Shown in pieces: positions 16,649 through 26,311 of a DNA stretch of 51,055 nucleotides (positions are counted from its first letter, which is position 1; each line of letters begins with the position of its first letter). Both the position numbers and the translations under genes were made by a program. The notes under the pieces were generated by a model, which did no database searches, was not told the origin of the DNA, and was given only the letters and a program-made list of their open reading frames with translations. This DNA is from Aliiruegeria sabulilitoris. GTDB taxonomy: Bacteria > Pseudomonadota > Alphaproteobacteria > Rhodobacterales > Rhodobacteraceae. The stretch lies in assembly GCF_001558155.1 (NCBI RefSeq), contig NZ_LOAS01000032.1:1-51055 (forward strand), written 5' to 3'.

Positions 16649-16996
16649 CATTCGTGGGTTCGGTGGCCGGTTCAACGAGAGAAGGTCAGGGGCGCCGCGT
16701 TTTTTGTCCAGTGCCTCTCCTGTTGGAGCGAGAGCGTTGTCGAATTCCTGCAAAACGAATGCCCCGATCAATGAGCCTTGCGACAATCTCAGGCAGAATT
16801 TTACGCTCCAGACTCCTTGGCGGACCCATGTTGTCTGCGCCGTGAAGGGCGGGGTGTCGCCGCAAATGGTCTGCGCAATTGGGTATGTTGGCTATGGCCG
16901 GAATCACAGCGCGGATGTTTCAATGCCCGAGATTGGCGTCTTCCGTGACGATGCCGTTGCGCGACCGCTGTCCGGTCAAATCTAGGATACGAGACC
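16649..16996. other. Non-coding stretch between peroxiredoxin and tspO
   Basis: Open frames here are short and lack recognisable domains or ribosome sites. No tRNA, clear terminator or repeat is apparent. The tspO promoter should lie near its right end. Confidence 0.4.
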
Positions 16997-17473
16997 ATGA
17001 CGTTGCTTTTATTCGCGATCTTTTTGGCAGCCTGCTTCGCGGCAGGTTCGACCGGTGCCCTGTTCGCGCCGGGAGATTGGTATCGAGACCTGCGAAAGCC
17101 CACGTGGACCCCACCGGGGTGGATGTTCTCGGTGGTGTGGACGGTCCTGTACCTATTGATGTCCTGGGCGGCCGCACGTGTTGCAGTCTCCGAAGGAGGC
17201 GGTCTCGCATTGGCGCTTTGGGCGCTCCAGATCGCGCTAAACACGTTGTGGACGCCGGTTTTCTTCGGGCTGCACCGTGCGCGCGTCGGGATGGTCATCA
17301 TCATTCTGCTCTGGGTCTCGGTCGCCGCGACGAGCGTGGCGTTCTATCTCGTCGACAGTTTGGCGGGCGTGTTGATGGTCCCGTATATCGCGTGGGTCTC
17401 GGTCGCCGCCTGCCTGAACTATTCGATCCTGAGGCTGAACCCCGAACTTTCCGCGGCGAACCCGGCCCCTTGA
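16997..17473 (+). CDS. tspO: TspO/MBR family tryptophan-rich sensory protein
   Basis: This 158-residue membrane protein has five hydrophobic helices and the TspO signature (WYRDLRKPTWTPPGWMFSVV), followed by VWTVLYLLMSWAAARV and LNTLWTPVFFGLHRARVGM. In Rhodobacter, TspO is an outer-membrane porphyrin-binding protein that modulates photosynthesis and stress genes in response to oxygen. Whether this host is photosynthetic cannot be told from the window. Its neighbour upstream is a peroxiredoxin, which suggests a stress context but not an operon, because about 350 bp separate them. Confidence 0.93.
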   Translation: MTLLLFAIFLAACFAAGSTGALFAPGDWYRDLRKPTWTPPGWMFSVVWTVLYLLMSWAAARVAVSEGGGLALALWALQIALNTLWTPVFFGLHRARVGMVIIILLWVSVAATSVAFYLVDSLAGVLMVPYIAWVSVAACLNYSILRLNPELSAANPAP

Positions 17474-17559
17474 TCGACCTCGGTTGCCCGGAAGGCGCGT
17501 CATCAGCCCAGGGATGCGGCCTCACGGCTACTGAGATTTGAAGAAGGCAACCCTGCGCA

Positions 17560-18447
17560 TCAGCGCTTCGTGACCTTGCCAAGAAAGCGCAGCATGATTT
17601 CTGCCGCTTCCCTTGTCGCTTCCGGCGAGAACTCCAGGTTGCTCAGCGCATTCTTGTCCGCCTGATCGAAGCCGTGCGTCGTTCCCTTGAACAGATGCGC
17701 TTCTACCGGTCGCCCGGCTTCCTTCATCCGTTCGATCACCCCGATGCAGGAATCCTCGTTGACGATGCTGTCATCCTCGACCAGCAGGAACAGCCCCGGC
17801 ACGTCGTCCCGCCAACCGTGGCTGTAGACCTGGCTCGCCCCCCCGCAATAGGGATAGAGCAGGACCATCCCGACAATCCCCTCCAGACCGTTTTTCCGGA
17901 TCGATTCCGGCCAACGGGTCAGGTTGTGAGGCGGCTTTCCCTGTCCGTGCAGCGAGAGCATGTCGAGCACGGACCAGCCGCCATGAGATGCGCCGATCAG
18001 AACGATCCTGTTCGGATCCACGAAATCCATCGCGCGGGCATCCTCGACCGCGACCGCGACATCGCCGGCCCGTTCGGGACCGGGCATCAACTGTCCGATA
18101 CAGACAATGCGCCATAGCTGGGCATCGTCATAACCCCGCGGACCGTGGCTATCGACGATCAGTACGGCATAGCCCTCGGCGGTCAACTCCTTTGCCCAAC
18201 GTTCCATGTTGTCCTTGGGGCCATCGCACCCCGAGAACAGCAGCGCCGTGGGCCAGGGGCCGTTCCCTTGTGGCGAATAACTGCGATAGGCCGGTTTGAG
18301 GCGCGCGGAGAGAGCTTCTGGCCGCATTTCGGAGGCCCCAAAGCCGTGATAGCGCGCCAGCACATTACAGCCAATCAGCCCGACGGAGATGAAGGCGACG
18401 AGCGCCCCCCAGAGAACCCATTTGCTGATCTTTGCGACCATGATCAT
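17560..18447 (-). CDS. Lipoprotein alpha/beta hydrolase (dienelactone-hydrolase-like)
   Basis: The 295-residue product starts with a lipoprotein signal (VALWG-type helix ending in SVGLIGC, lipobox cysteine ~27), so it should be membrane-anchored. The hydrolase domain follows: oxyanion region LLFSGCDGP, nucleophile Ser154 in LIGASHGGWSV, acid region LFLLVEDDSIV and a catalytic histidine in KGTTHGFD. This is the dienelactone hydrolase pattern, but with serine in place of cysteine. The ATG at 18447 overlaps the stop of the upstream (broken) hydrolase gene as TGATG, which indicates that both belonged to one operon. Substrate unknown. Confidence 0.8.
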   Translation of the reverse strand: MIMVAKISKWVLWGALVAFISVGLIGCNVLARYHGFGASEMRPEALSARLKPAYRSYSPQGNGPWPTALLFSGCDGPKDNMERWAKELTAEGYAVLIVDSHGPRGYDDAQLWRIVCIGQLMPGPERAGDVAVAVEDARAMDFVDPNRIVLIGASHGGWSVLDMLSLHGQGKPPHNLTRWPESIRKNGLEGIVGMVLLYPYCGGASQVYSHGWRDDVPGLFLLVEDDSIVNEDSCIGVIERMKEAGRPVEAHLFKGTTHGFDQADKNALSNLEFSPEATREAAEIMLRFLGKVTKR

Positions 18448-20085
18448 CAGAACGGCGCCGGATGGCGTTCGAAGATCGCCTTCAACGCGGCGGCGCGCTC
18501 CGCGTTCCAATTCTCCGGTTGCACGACCTCGGCCCAGGCGTCGATATAGTCCGGCGCTATGTAGAAATGCCCGTAGCGCGGTACCTGAAGCGATATCGCC
18601 ATATCGAGTGCCAGTTGGAACATCGTCACCACCGGAAACCATCGAAACTCCTCCGAGACGTCAAAGGCGCGCTCCTCCCGCATCCAGTCCGGCTTACGGA
18701 AGGCGGATCCGAAGGTGAACGCCACGATCGGATCGGAAGCGTAATGCAGGAAGACAAGGCGGATCGGCCCCCAGGGCGCAGCGGCAATGCCTGCGGTATT
18801 CTCCTGGTTGGTCACCCGGGCGAGGGAGCCGTTGCCAAAGATCGGGCGCCAGGCCGGGCTGCCCGGCTGGCGTTCGTCCCGCACATGCTGCCACATCAGG
18901 CTCAGGAAGGGAGAGCCGGCCCAGAGGGCGCCGTTGATCGGATCGCCCAGCACATCGAGCAAGGGAATGGTGCTCTGGGAGTTAAATGCCCCCTGGCTCA
19001 ACCCGTGCACATAGAGTTCGGGACGGCCCTGCTTGGGCAGTTCGGTCCAGTACTTATAGACCACTTCGAATAGCTCGCGCGCTGGTCCGATAGGAATACT
19101 GCACCGCCACGGTGGCCACATCGCCTCCGAGCATGAAATCAAGCGTGTCATGCCCGCCGGGGTCCATCCAACCGGAGCCGACAGGGACCACGACCACGAC
19201 AGCCGAGCGCTCGAAGCCGCCGGCCCGGATCAGTTCTCGCAGAGCCAGTTCAGCCTTGGCACGCGCGGTCCGCGCGGAGCGACGCCCGACACAAACCCGC
19301 ACCGGATCCATCGCCCTCTCGCCGGCGAATTCCGAGATCTCTTCGGCCGTTGGCGCGCGCGCAACGAAGGAACGCCCCCAACGTCCCATTTCCTGCCAAT
19401 CCACCAGGGATTGCGGGCCGCCGGTCTTCTCCGCCACCTGGGGTTGGGGGATGTCGGGTTCAATCAGCATGTCGGCTGCCTCGAAGGACGCATCCGCGGC
19501 CTGGAAGGCTTTTCGAATGAGCACACCGTCAACAAGGGCCCAGAACAGGTAAAGGACCAACAGGAAAACGGTGACCATGCCAATCCGAGGCGGCAGAATC
19601 CGGTTCAGATGGCGTGCAAGGCGCCACATCACGAAGCCGAAGATTCGCCCGGCCAGTAGCAGGACAAGGAAGCTCGCACTCGCAACGGCCGCGATCGTCA
19701 TCGGGTAAGACGTCTCGACTGGATCGAGTTCCATGACCGCGCGGGTCGCGTTCTGCCAATCCGCAGTCTTCCAGAGAAACGCCGCCGAGATGCCGATAGC
19801 GATCAGAAAGGTGATAACGCGGAAGCGCGGCCGGTGCCTCTCCGATGGCATGGGAAGTTGCAGGAACCGCCAAAACCACAGCCCGTACATGCCGAGCCAA
19901 TAGCCGAGGATGGCCACGATCCCGCCAAGCCCGCCTTGCATCACTGGATCGCGTGGGATCAGCGAAGGGGTAAGCGAGACTCCAAAGAACACGGCTGCGA
20001 GCAGCATGCCGGGCACGTGCAGGCCCCAGCCGTGCTCTGGTGGCTCGAGAGTGCCCAAAATCTTTCTCTCGCCTTCCATGGTCAT
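18447..20085 (-). pseudogene. Membrane-anchored alpha/beta-hydrolase, broken by deletion and frameshift
   Basis: Two overlapping minus-strand frames together make one protein of the family with an N-terminal membrane domain and a C-terminal alpha/beta hydrolase. Frame 1 (20085-19054) has about four or five helices (e.g. HVPGMLLAAVFFGVSLTPSL) and the first catalytic part up to VATVAVQYSYR. Frame 2 (from ~19100 to 18447) resumes at ARELFEVVYKYWTELP and carries the nucleophile motif YVHGLSQGAFNSQ. As I recall the family, about 20 residues lie between these points, so a deletion of non-triplet length seems to have occurred near 19090. The N-terminal product would lack the catalytic serine. A sequencing error is less likely because residues are also missing. 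Confidence 0.7.
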
Positions 20086-20343
20086 CTTCCGAACGATTCA
20101 TGATTTCAGTGCGATGGAACAAGAGGGACCATAGCCAACCGCGTCTTGCCTGTCGTCGGAGAATACCAACCAACCCGCCTCTGACAGACTCGGCGCGGTT
20201 CAAGCCTTCAATCCGCAACGCCTCGGCGACTTTGCACTAGCCATTCCTTCCATAGCGCGTTGCCATGCAGATCATGGTAAGCCGAAGGGCATCGTCGTTC
20301 CTCTCTACGGCCTGTTACTGCATGGAACAGCGCAAGAGCCCGA

Positions 20344-20724
20344 TTACCTTGCAGATTGGGCGCTCCAACGCGACAAGCTTCTGGCAGTTGCGAGTGGCGG
20401 CCCGACGAAACCGACTCGTCGCCAAGCCCTCGGATAACTCAGGTTATGCTTGAGGATCTGCCTGTCGAGTTCCAAAGGTGCCATGATCCTCTTGAGCGGG
20501 GCGTTATATTTCTCAAGACTGCGCAACTCCGATAGCTGCGACCTGAACACTCCACCGAACCGACACCAACTGCTGCAGGTCGCATCGTGGACACCGACTG
20601 AGCAACAGGCCGCCCGAATTTCAGGGCCATCCGCAAGCTCCAACTTGATCTCACGCAGCAACTTCAGACTGCCTTCGTCCGAATGCCGCTGGTGAACCAT
20701 TTCCCAACCCTCATTGCTTGCCAA
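20344..20724 (-). pseudogene. IS3-family orfA transposase remnant
   Basis: The frame encodes a degraded OrfA. RHSDEGSLKLLREIKLELAD corresponds to the HTH start, SWCRFGGVFRSQLSELRSLE to the usual YRWRKEYGG region, and NAPLKRIMAPLELDRQILKH to the leucine zipper. Conserved positions such as the tyrosine/tryptophan pair of the HTH are altered, and no orfB follows. It lies about 110 bp upstream of the initiator tRNA gene, on the opposite strand. Confidence 0.65.
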
Positions 20725-20790
20725 ACTGGTGACTTGGTTATGGTGAGCAATGACGTGTGAAGTTTTTTGATTTTTCCGGCGTTTTTGCTC

Positions 20791-20819
20791 TTGCGGCCCA
20801 TGTGGTTCAGGCCTAGATA
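20791..20819 (+). promoter_or_regulatory. Putative sigma70 promoter of tRNA-fMet
   Basis: TTGCGG (20791-20796) and TAGATA (20814-20819) are 17 bp apart, and the tRNA begins 12 bp after the -10 box. Spacing and position fit a housekeeping promoter. Confidence 0.45.
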
Positions 20820-20831
20820 GTCACCTCTTGG

Positions 20832-20908
<77 letters not shown>

Positions 20909-20930
20909 GAATTCTACGGAAAAACAAACA

Positions 20931-20972
20931 CTTACGGACGCGCCCGCAACGGCGCTCGTAAGTTGTTTTTTC
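20931..20972 (+). terminator. Terminator of tRNA-fMet
   Basis: CTTACG and CGTAAG form the lower stem (6 bp), GCGCC and GGCGC the upper stem (5 bp), with a small asymmetric internal loop and a CGCAAC tip. TTGTTTTTTC follows. It lies 22 bp after the tRNA. Confidence 0.8.
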
Positions 20973-21557
20973 TTGCTCACCACTTGCTCACCAAATCGCC
21001 CGTTCTCCAGTCGAGGCGCTGGCGATCGTGCCACGTGTCTCGGAAAGTAGGCGAATCGGTCGTGACGAGACGCGTGTGAGACTTGGTGAAGCTCGAAGCA
21101 CTTGGCCGGGTGAATGCTCGGCCTTCGATAGCCGCAAACTGCGCATTCCTGCCGTTGGGCCATTCGAGCCACTTCGCAGATGCAGCATCATCCTGCAAAC
21201 TGGAAGCTGCCATTCGTGGTCGGCGCGGCGAGGGACCGTGAAGAGCCCAGAGCGGAAGTGCTCCGTTGCTGATTCTCGCAGATGCAACAAAGCACTCGAT
21301 TGGAAGCATCAGTTGCAATGCAGAGAGAAAAACGGCCGTTTATGCAAGACGCGCAGATATTTCAGGCATGTGTGACCGCCTATGCCATAGATGGAGCCTC
21401 ACAGGTCGCAGCGTTGGATTGGTTTCCTGAGATTTCGGCGTGCAACGCCGTCGATCCGCTACGATCGGATCCAAATCAGCTACCCACGGTCCCGAGGTAC
21501 TGTCTGAGATCCGTCACCGATGCGCTGCATAGGTGATGTCTCCGTGCAGGACGGCCA
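20973..21557. other. Non-coding stretch after tRNA-fMet
   Basis: No convincing gene is visible. The tandem pair TTGCTCACC (20973-20981 and 20984-20992) has an inverted partner GGTGAGCAA at 20742-20750, so the tRNA gene is flanked by copies of this 9-mer in opposite orientation. Short frames on the minus strand show no known domain; no integrase remnant could be identified. Confidence 0.4.
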
Positions 21558-22586
21558 TCACTTTGGTGGGACATCCGAGCCCGGGTCGTCGGAATTCGAA
21601 GCCCGGCGATATTCGGAGGGGGACATGCCAAACGCCGCTCGAAACGATTTGGACAAGGCTTGGGAGGAGGAAAAACCGCAGGCCTCTGCAATCTCCCGAA
21701 TAGATTGCCGAGTCGTCCTCAGTAGTCTGGAGGAATGGCGCAATCGCTCCTCTTGTAGCAACTTGCTGAAGCTTGTGTCATGGGTGGAGATTAGGCGCTG
21801 GAGCTTGCGCTTCGACATGCCAAGCCTGGACGCCACGGTGCCCAGGTTGGCATCGCCACGAGAAATAGCGTTGAAGACAATACGGCGAATGGGTTCGATA
21901 CCACGGTTCTTCATCGATCCACTGCTGGCGTCCTGCAAAACAGTGCTTTCCACAAACCATCCGCTCTTGATGTCGGCGACGAGCCAATCTGCCGGATAGG
22001 ACAACTTCATACGCCCGTCCATCGACCGGACGCACTGTCGGCGGGGTAGAATGTCGTCCGGCATGGCATTTGGCTCCGGCAGGGTAGCCGTTAAGTCCGT
22101 AAGATCCGCCTCACCGACCGCGTCGCGAAAAATCGTGATCCATGCGGCAGCGTTCATGGTTTCCACCTTCGAGATGTCCGCCTTGAGGCTGGGCCACCTT
22201 CGGATCTCCAGGGTCGCGCGCGCGCCATCGCATTGCGTGACATACCACCCGTTGTCCTGCATCGACTTGAAAATGATCTGGCACCGAACGAGGAACTCTC
22301 CGACTGTCCGCGACGCCCTGCGGGCTTCGACGAGGGCGGGCACTCCCTGTCGCGCAGCGGTTCGACCGACGCGCGCGGCGAAGCACGGATCGCCAATCTG
22401 TGCCGTCATGTGGTTGAACAAAGCATGGTAGAGTTCGGCAGAGATGACGTCGCCCGCGTCAAGCGACGCCGGCGGCGGCAATCCAACGGCGAGGCACGCC
22501 GCATGGCCGTCCCCGCCCTCTTCTTCAAAGCAACGCAGCAGATTCTGGATGACGAAGCCGCGTGTGGTCGGGATCTTCGCGGACAT
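21558..22586 (-). CDS. AraC-family transcriptional regulator
   Basis: The 342-residue protein has a C-terminal AraC double HTH (residues ~240-335): LGTVASRLGMSKRKLQRLIS for the first helix pair, IREIAEACGFSSSQALSKSF for the second and AAFGMSPSEYRR at the end. The N-terminal ~200 residues resemble the arabinose-binding-like domain of OruR/ArgR-type AraC regulators (GDPCFAARVGRTAARQGV). GGAGG precedes the ATG. It is divergent from the amidohydrolase gene and probably controls it; the signal is unknown. Confidence 0.88.
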   Translation of the reverse strand: MSAKIPTTRGFVIQNLLRCFEEEGGDGHAACLAVGLPPPASLDAGDVISAELYHALFNHMTAQIGDPCFAARVGRTAARQGVPALVEARRASRTVGEFLVRCQIIFKSMQDNGWYVTQCDGARATLEIRRWPSLKADISKVETMNAAAWITIFRDAVGEADLTDLTATLPEPNAMPDDILPRRQCVRSMDGRMKLSYPADWLVADIKSGWFVESTVLQDASSGSMKNRGIEPIRRIVFNAISRGDANLGTVASRLGMSKRKLQRLISTHDTSFSKLLQEERLRHSSRLLRTTRQSIREIAEACGFSSSQALSKSFRAAFGMSPSEYRRASNSDDPGSDVPPK

Positions 22587-22887
22587 GGAACCTCCAATGC
22601 CGATGAGGCGTCAAGTGCGAGTGGGCGGCGTGTCCTGAAGCGACAAAAATCACATCCAACCGGTACATCGGGACACTCATCACTGACACACTTTCGTCCA
22701 TAATAGAAGACGAGCTAACGGAATATTCATCGATGTGGCGTGCGCTCGCTGATTCGGTTTGTGAGCACGCTGCTTGCACCGCAGCTTGTTTCCCCGTTGG
22801 GAACAAATGGCTTCTGATCAGCGTCGTGCAATTCGCTTGCAGCCGACCGGCAGGAACGTACGGCTGATCACGAAAGGACCAATAACC
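22587..22887. promoter_or_regulatory. Divergent intergenic region AraC regulator / amidohydrolase
   Basis: This 301-bp region separates two divergent starts. AAAGGA precedes the amidohydrolase ATG at 22888. No clear half-site repeats for an AraC protein could be named by eye, and no small gene is evident. Confidence 0.4.
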
Positions 22888-24246
22888 ATGAAGAGACGTC
22901 ACTTCCTCAAAGGCGCCACAAGCGTCGGCGCCCTTGCCTTGGGAGCTTCCGCCGGCCTTCTGCCGGCCCGTGCCCGCGCGCAGGCCAGCACTCAGACGCT
23001 GATCACGAATGTCCGCGTCTTCGACGGCAAGTCCGACGCCCTTACCGAAGCGACCTCGGTCCTGATCGAGGGCAACAAGATCAAGAGCATCGCGCCAAAC
23101 CTCGACGCGCCCGCAGATGCGGCCCGGATCGACGGCGGCGGCCGCGTGCTGATGCCGGGCCTGACGGATTTGCATACGCATCTGGTCTGGAACGTCGGCC
23201 CGGCCGCACTTCTGGGGGGGCGCCCCGACTACCTGGCCGCTCTGGCGCTGCAGGAAGCCGAAGCCACGCTGATGCGCGGATACACCAGTATCCGGGACAC
23301 CGGCGGCGGTATTCAGGGGGTTGCCCAGGCGATAGACGAAGGTCATTTCCCGGGGCCACGCATCCAGTCTTCCCACGCGGCGATTACCATGACAGCAGGA
23401 CATGGTGATTTCCGCAATCGCAACGTAATGGTGCGCGCGTTCGGCGGCCCGACGGAGACCGAGTTGCAGCGTATGGGATTTGTTTTCCACGCCGACGGTG
23501 TTCCGGAAATGCTCTCGGCGTCGCGGGAAAACATGCGGCAGGGCGCCAACTTCCTCAAGGTCTTCGTGGGAGGGGCGGTCTCCGGCATCTACGATCCGCT
23601 AGACATCGCCGAATACTCGCCGGAAGAGATTGCCGCCGCCGCTGGTGAGGCAAAGCGTTGGAACACGTACCTTGCGGTGCACACCTACACGGATTTCGCG
23701 ACCAAGACCGCACTTGAGCAGGGCGCCATGTCAATCGAGCATGGCAACTTGATGTCGGAGGCGACGATGGAGCTTCTGGTTCAGAAAGGTGCCTGGCTGT
23801 CGACGCAAACCGGTGTCTTCCTGACCCCGCTTCCCGATGGTTTCTCCGATGCGCAACGGGCACGGGCGAAACAGGCGGCGGACGGGCTCGACCAGATGAT
23901 GACGCTGGCCAAGCAATACGGCGCAAAGATCGCGCTTGGCAGCGACATGGTTGGATCGCCTGAGGTGAAGATCCAGCAGACGAGCGAATTCACCGCCCGT
24001 ACGAACTGGTTCTCGAAACTCGAGATCCTGAAGCAGACGACATCGCAGAACGGCGCGCTTTGGGCCATGTCCGGCCCGCGCAACCCCTATGGCGACACGC
24101 CGATCGGGGTGATCGAACCCGATGCCTACGCGGACCTGCTGATCATGGAGGGAAATCCGCTCGAGGACACCTCGGTGCTGACCCGGCCGGAAACCAACCT
24201 GAGCGTGATCATGAAGGACGGGCAGATCTATAAGAACACCCTGTGA
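22888..24246 (+). CDS. Exported amidohydrolase (imidazolonepropionase/prolidase-like)
   Basis: The 452-residue enzyme begins with a Tat signal (MKRRHFLKGATSVGALALGA, cleavage after ARAQA). The metal site of the amidohydrolase superfamily is complete: His96 and His98 (LTDLHTHLVW), Lys224 (NFLKVFVGG, probably carboxylated), His265 (LAVHTYTDF), His285 (SIEHGNLM) and Asp353 (ALGSDMVGS). This subgroup includes Xaa-Pro dipeptidase-like and carboxypeptidase-like enzymes that cleave N-acyl or dipeptide amides. The product should be a folded, metal-loaded periplasmic enzyme. I chose the ATG with AAAGGA upstream; a longer frame to 22774 lacks support. An AraC regulator lies divergently. Confidence 0.9.
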   Translation: MKRRHFLKGATSVGALALGASAGLLPARARAQASTQTLITNVRVFDGKSDALTEATSVLIEGNKIKSIAPNLDAPADAARIDGGGRVLMPGLTDLHTHLVWNVGPAALLGGRPDYLAALALQEAEATLMRGYTSIRDTGGGIQGVAQAIDEGHFPGPRIQSSHAAITMTAGHGDFRNRNVMVRAFGGPTETELQRMGFVFHADGVPEMLSASRENMRQGANFLKVFVGGAVSGIYDPLDIAEYSPEEIAAAAGEAKRWNTYLAVHTYTDFATKTALEQGAMSIEHGNLMSEATMELLVQKGAWLSTQTGVFLTPLPDGFSDAQRARAKQAADGLDQMMTLAKQYGAKIALGSDMVGSPEVKIQQTSEFTARTNWFSKLEILKQTTSQNGALWAMSGPRNPYGDTPIGVIEPDAYADLLIMEGNPLEDTSVLTRPETNLSVIMKDGQIYKNTL

Positions 24247-24698
24247 TAAGCCGCGCGCGCGATGCGCCGATGGCGAGAGAAGGGATCGTGACGGTCGCTG
24301 AACGCGACTGTCTCGGAAACTTGATGACAGGGCAGAGGCAAATTTCGCTGCATCCGCATCAGGCAGAAATGTCCCGCACGTGAGACATCCGAAACCAACG
24401 CAGCGAACGCCTGTTTTCAATTTTGGCCTACTCCACAGCGCTCAATTTCCGCTCTCTGGAAATCACGCTGCGGTGCTGCGATACGCACCCAAAAGAGGCG
24501 ATCTCTCGGAGACTGATTTCGCTGCGCCAGCATCAGGCGGCTCCGTCCGCTGAGTCGCCCTTGATGTGTGGCGCGGCGAACGTCCGCTCCTTGATTGCCG
24601 TGCTGGATACCAGGCGACCGCGCCGGGGATCTCTGCACTGCCGAGAATGACCGCTCAGTCGGCAAACTTACCGCGCATGCGATGCTCTTTCTGGCCAA
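24247..24698. other. Non-coding junction between host genes and prophage
   Basis: No gene is supported. The stretch contains a diverged direct repeat, with ATTTCGCTGC followed by GCATCAGGC, at about 24342-24380 and again at 24516-24554. The left prophage boundary must lie here or close to it, but no duplicated attachment core can be seen without the right end. Confidence 0.45.
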
Positions 24699-26087
24699 TC
24701 ATCGCGGCGGAACCGCCAGCAGAGCAATCTGTCGGAAATTCCCATCCGTGGCCATTTCGACGGCATGCCTCGCGATCGCTCCACCAAACACTGCATCTGC
24801 CGCGCCGGACCCGAAGGTGTCGCCGTAGTCGTTCCACTCGATCCTCTCCGACAGCCCACTCCAGTCGATGTTCTGGCTTGCCGGGTTGATGGATGCGCCG
24901 ATGGCGAGCACGGCACCGCCGGCGGGAGCATCAATGGACGCCGAGGTTCCATTGACAGCAACGGAAACAGCTCCGGTCGCATCGGCCCCGTCGATCGTCC
25001 AGGTGTGGATGCCAAGACGCGAGGCAACAGCGGAACAGGTTACGGTGATTTCAACTGTTCCGGCCGGAACTCCTTTGGCGATGGCGAAGCGCACTTGCGA
25101 GTTGCTGTTGTCGAGGTAGTCGAACAGGGTCGCGGAAACCCCGCCCAGCGTCACGCTGGTGGCGATCTCACCGCCATTGCCGAACCGGCCAACGACGCCG
25201 ACCGCGACCGTGCCGCCGGCGCCGACATCGACCGTGAAAGTATACTCGGACAGATCCACGGTGGACGCCGCGAAGCCCGTCGACAGGATCGAGACCGTGG
25301 TCGGAATCTCCGTAAGCGCTTTCGCTGCCGCCAGGGCTACGAAATACCGGCTGCCGAGTACCCGCAGCGAGGCCGCATCGAAGTGCAGATCATCCCCGCC
25401 ATCCGTCAGATCGGCCGCAGCGACGAAGGCGGTGTAGGGCGCCAGTGCCTGAATGCCGGAGAGAACATCGCGCACCGTGGCTTGGAAGGCGTAGCTCGTT
25501 GGCGAGAGGTCAGGCACCATATCTCCCACTATGAAGGGCGTGCTCTCGTCCGCGGCGGAGATCTCGCTGCGCAGCCCTTCGATCAACGCCAGAAGCTCCG
25601 TGGCGTAGTCATTGGCCGCCGTCTCGGAAGTGCTGTCGCTCTCGCCCTGATGCCAGAGGATACCGCCGAGCCGGAACTCCGGATGTGCCGCGAAGAGCGT
25701 ATTGGCCCGGCTGACCAGACTGGCGTATAGGCTCTCGCCCACGCCCCAATGTCCGGTCGCGAACCCGGTTCCGCCGTCCGCCGCCGGAAGCAGGACGAGC
25801 TGCCGCGCGGGATGCGCCGTCGCATAGTCGATGGCGAATTGCAGCGCGAGGCCCATGTCGCCGGCCTCCTCATCGTGATGGTCGAGCGGCGATGTGGCTG
25901 GGATGAGCGCCCCGGTCATGTCGTATTGCAGCACGCCCTCGGGATAGGCTGTCCCGCCGTCGAAGGCCGGGCGCCCGATCATGTTGCTCTGCCCCGCCAG
26001 GATGAACACTTCCGTGACGGGCAACCGGGCGCCGCGCGCCCGTCCGCCACCCTGATAGGGGAGAAACGGAAACAGCGCGACACTCAC
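24699..26087 (-). CDS. Prophage SGNH/sialate-O-acetylesterase-like protein
   Basis: This 462-residue protein has a SASA-type esterase domain in residues ~25-255: nucleophile Ser34 in VFILAGQSNMIGRP, the GILWHQGESDS block, and Asp233/His235 in GGDDLHFDAASL. Residues ~255-462 are rich in Thr, Val and Gly and probably form beta-sandwich modules. At the end of a tail operon such an enzyme probably removes acetyl groups from capsule or O-antigen during adsorption. The GTG start at 26087 overlaps the upstream stop (GTGA). It is the last gene of the late operon; no strong terminator is visible after it. Confidence 0.8.
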   Translation of the reverse strand: MSVALFPFLPYQGGGRARGARLPVTEVFILAGQSNMIGRPAFDGGTAYPEGVLQYDMTGALIPATSPLDHHDEEAGDMGLALQFAIDYATAHPARQLVLLPAADGGTGFATGHWGVGESLYASLVSRANTLFAAHPEFRLGGILWHQGESDSTSETAANDYATELLALIEGLRSEISAADESTPFIVGDMVPDLSPTSYAFQATVRDVLSGIQALAPYTAFVAAADLTDGGDDLHFDAASLRVLGSRYFVALAAAKALTEIPTTVSILSTGFAASTVDLSEYTFTVDVGAGGTVAVGVVGRFGNGGEIATSVTLGGVSATLFDYLDNSNSQVRFAIAKGVPAGTVEITVTCSAVASRLGIHTWTIDGADATGAVSVAVNGTSASIDAPAGGAVLAIGASINPASQNIDWSGLSERIEWNDYGDTFGSGAADAVFGGAIARHAVEMATDGNFRQIALLAVPPR

Positions 26088-26311
26088 GCTACGGGTTCCC
26101 GAGCGATCACGGCCGATCCGCCGACCGAGCGATAATAGATCGTGGCCTCGGCCGGGAACGGCCATGCCTGGCCCTTTTCCACCCGGACGCCGCGATCCTC
26201 CGCCCCGGTGGCCTCCGTCGAGAGATAGGCCACGCCGCTGCGCACCTGCCAGCCTTCGGCCGCGACCAGGGTCGTGGAACTCCATTCCGGGGTGCAATTG
26301 ATCATCGTCAT
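26084..26311 (-). CDS. Small prophage protein (75 aa)
   Basis: The product starts MTMINCTPEWSSTTLVAAEG and has a beta-rich appearance with several tryptophans and tyrosines. I recognise no family. AAAGGA lies seven bases before the ATG, which overlaps the previous stop (ATGA), and its own stop overlaps the GTG of the esterase gene. Coupling on both sides supports expression and suggests a tail-fibre accessory or chaperone role, which is inference from position only. Confidence 0.65.
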   Translation of the reverse strand: MTMINCTPEWSSTTLVAAEGWQVRSGVAYLSTEATGAEDRGVRVEKGQAWPFPAEATIYYRSVGGSAVIAREPVA

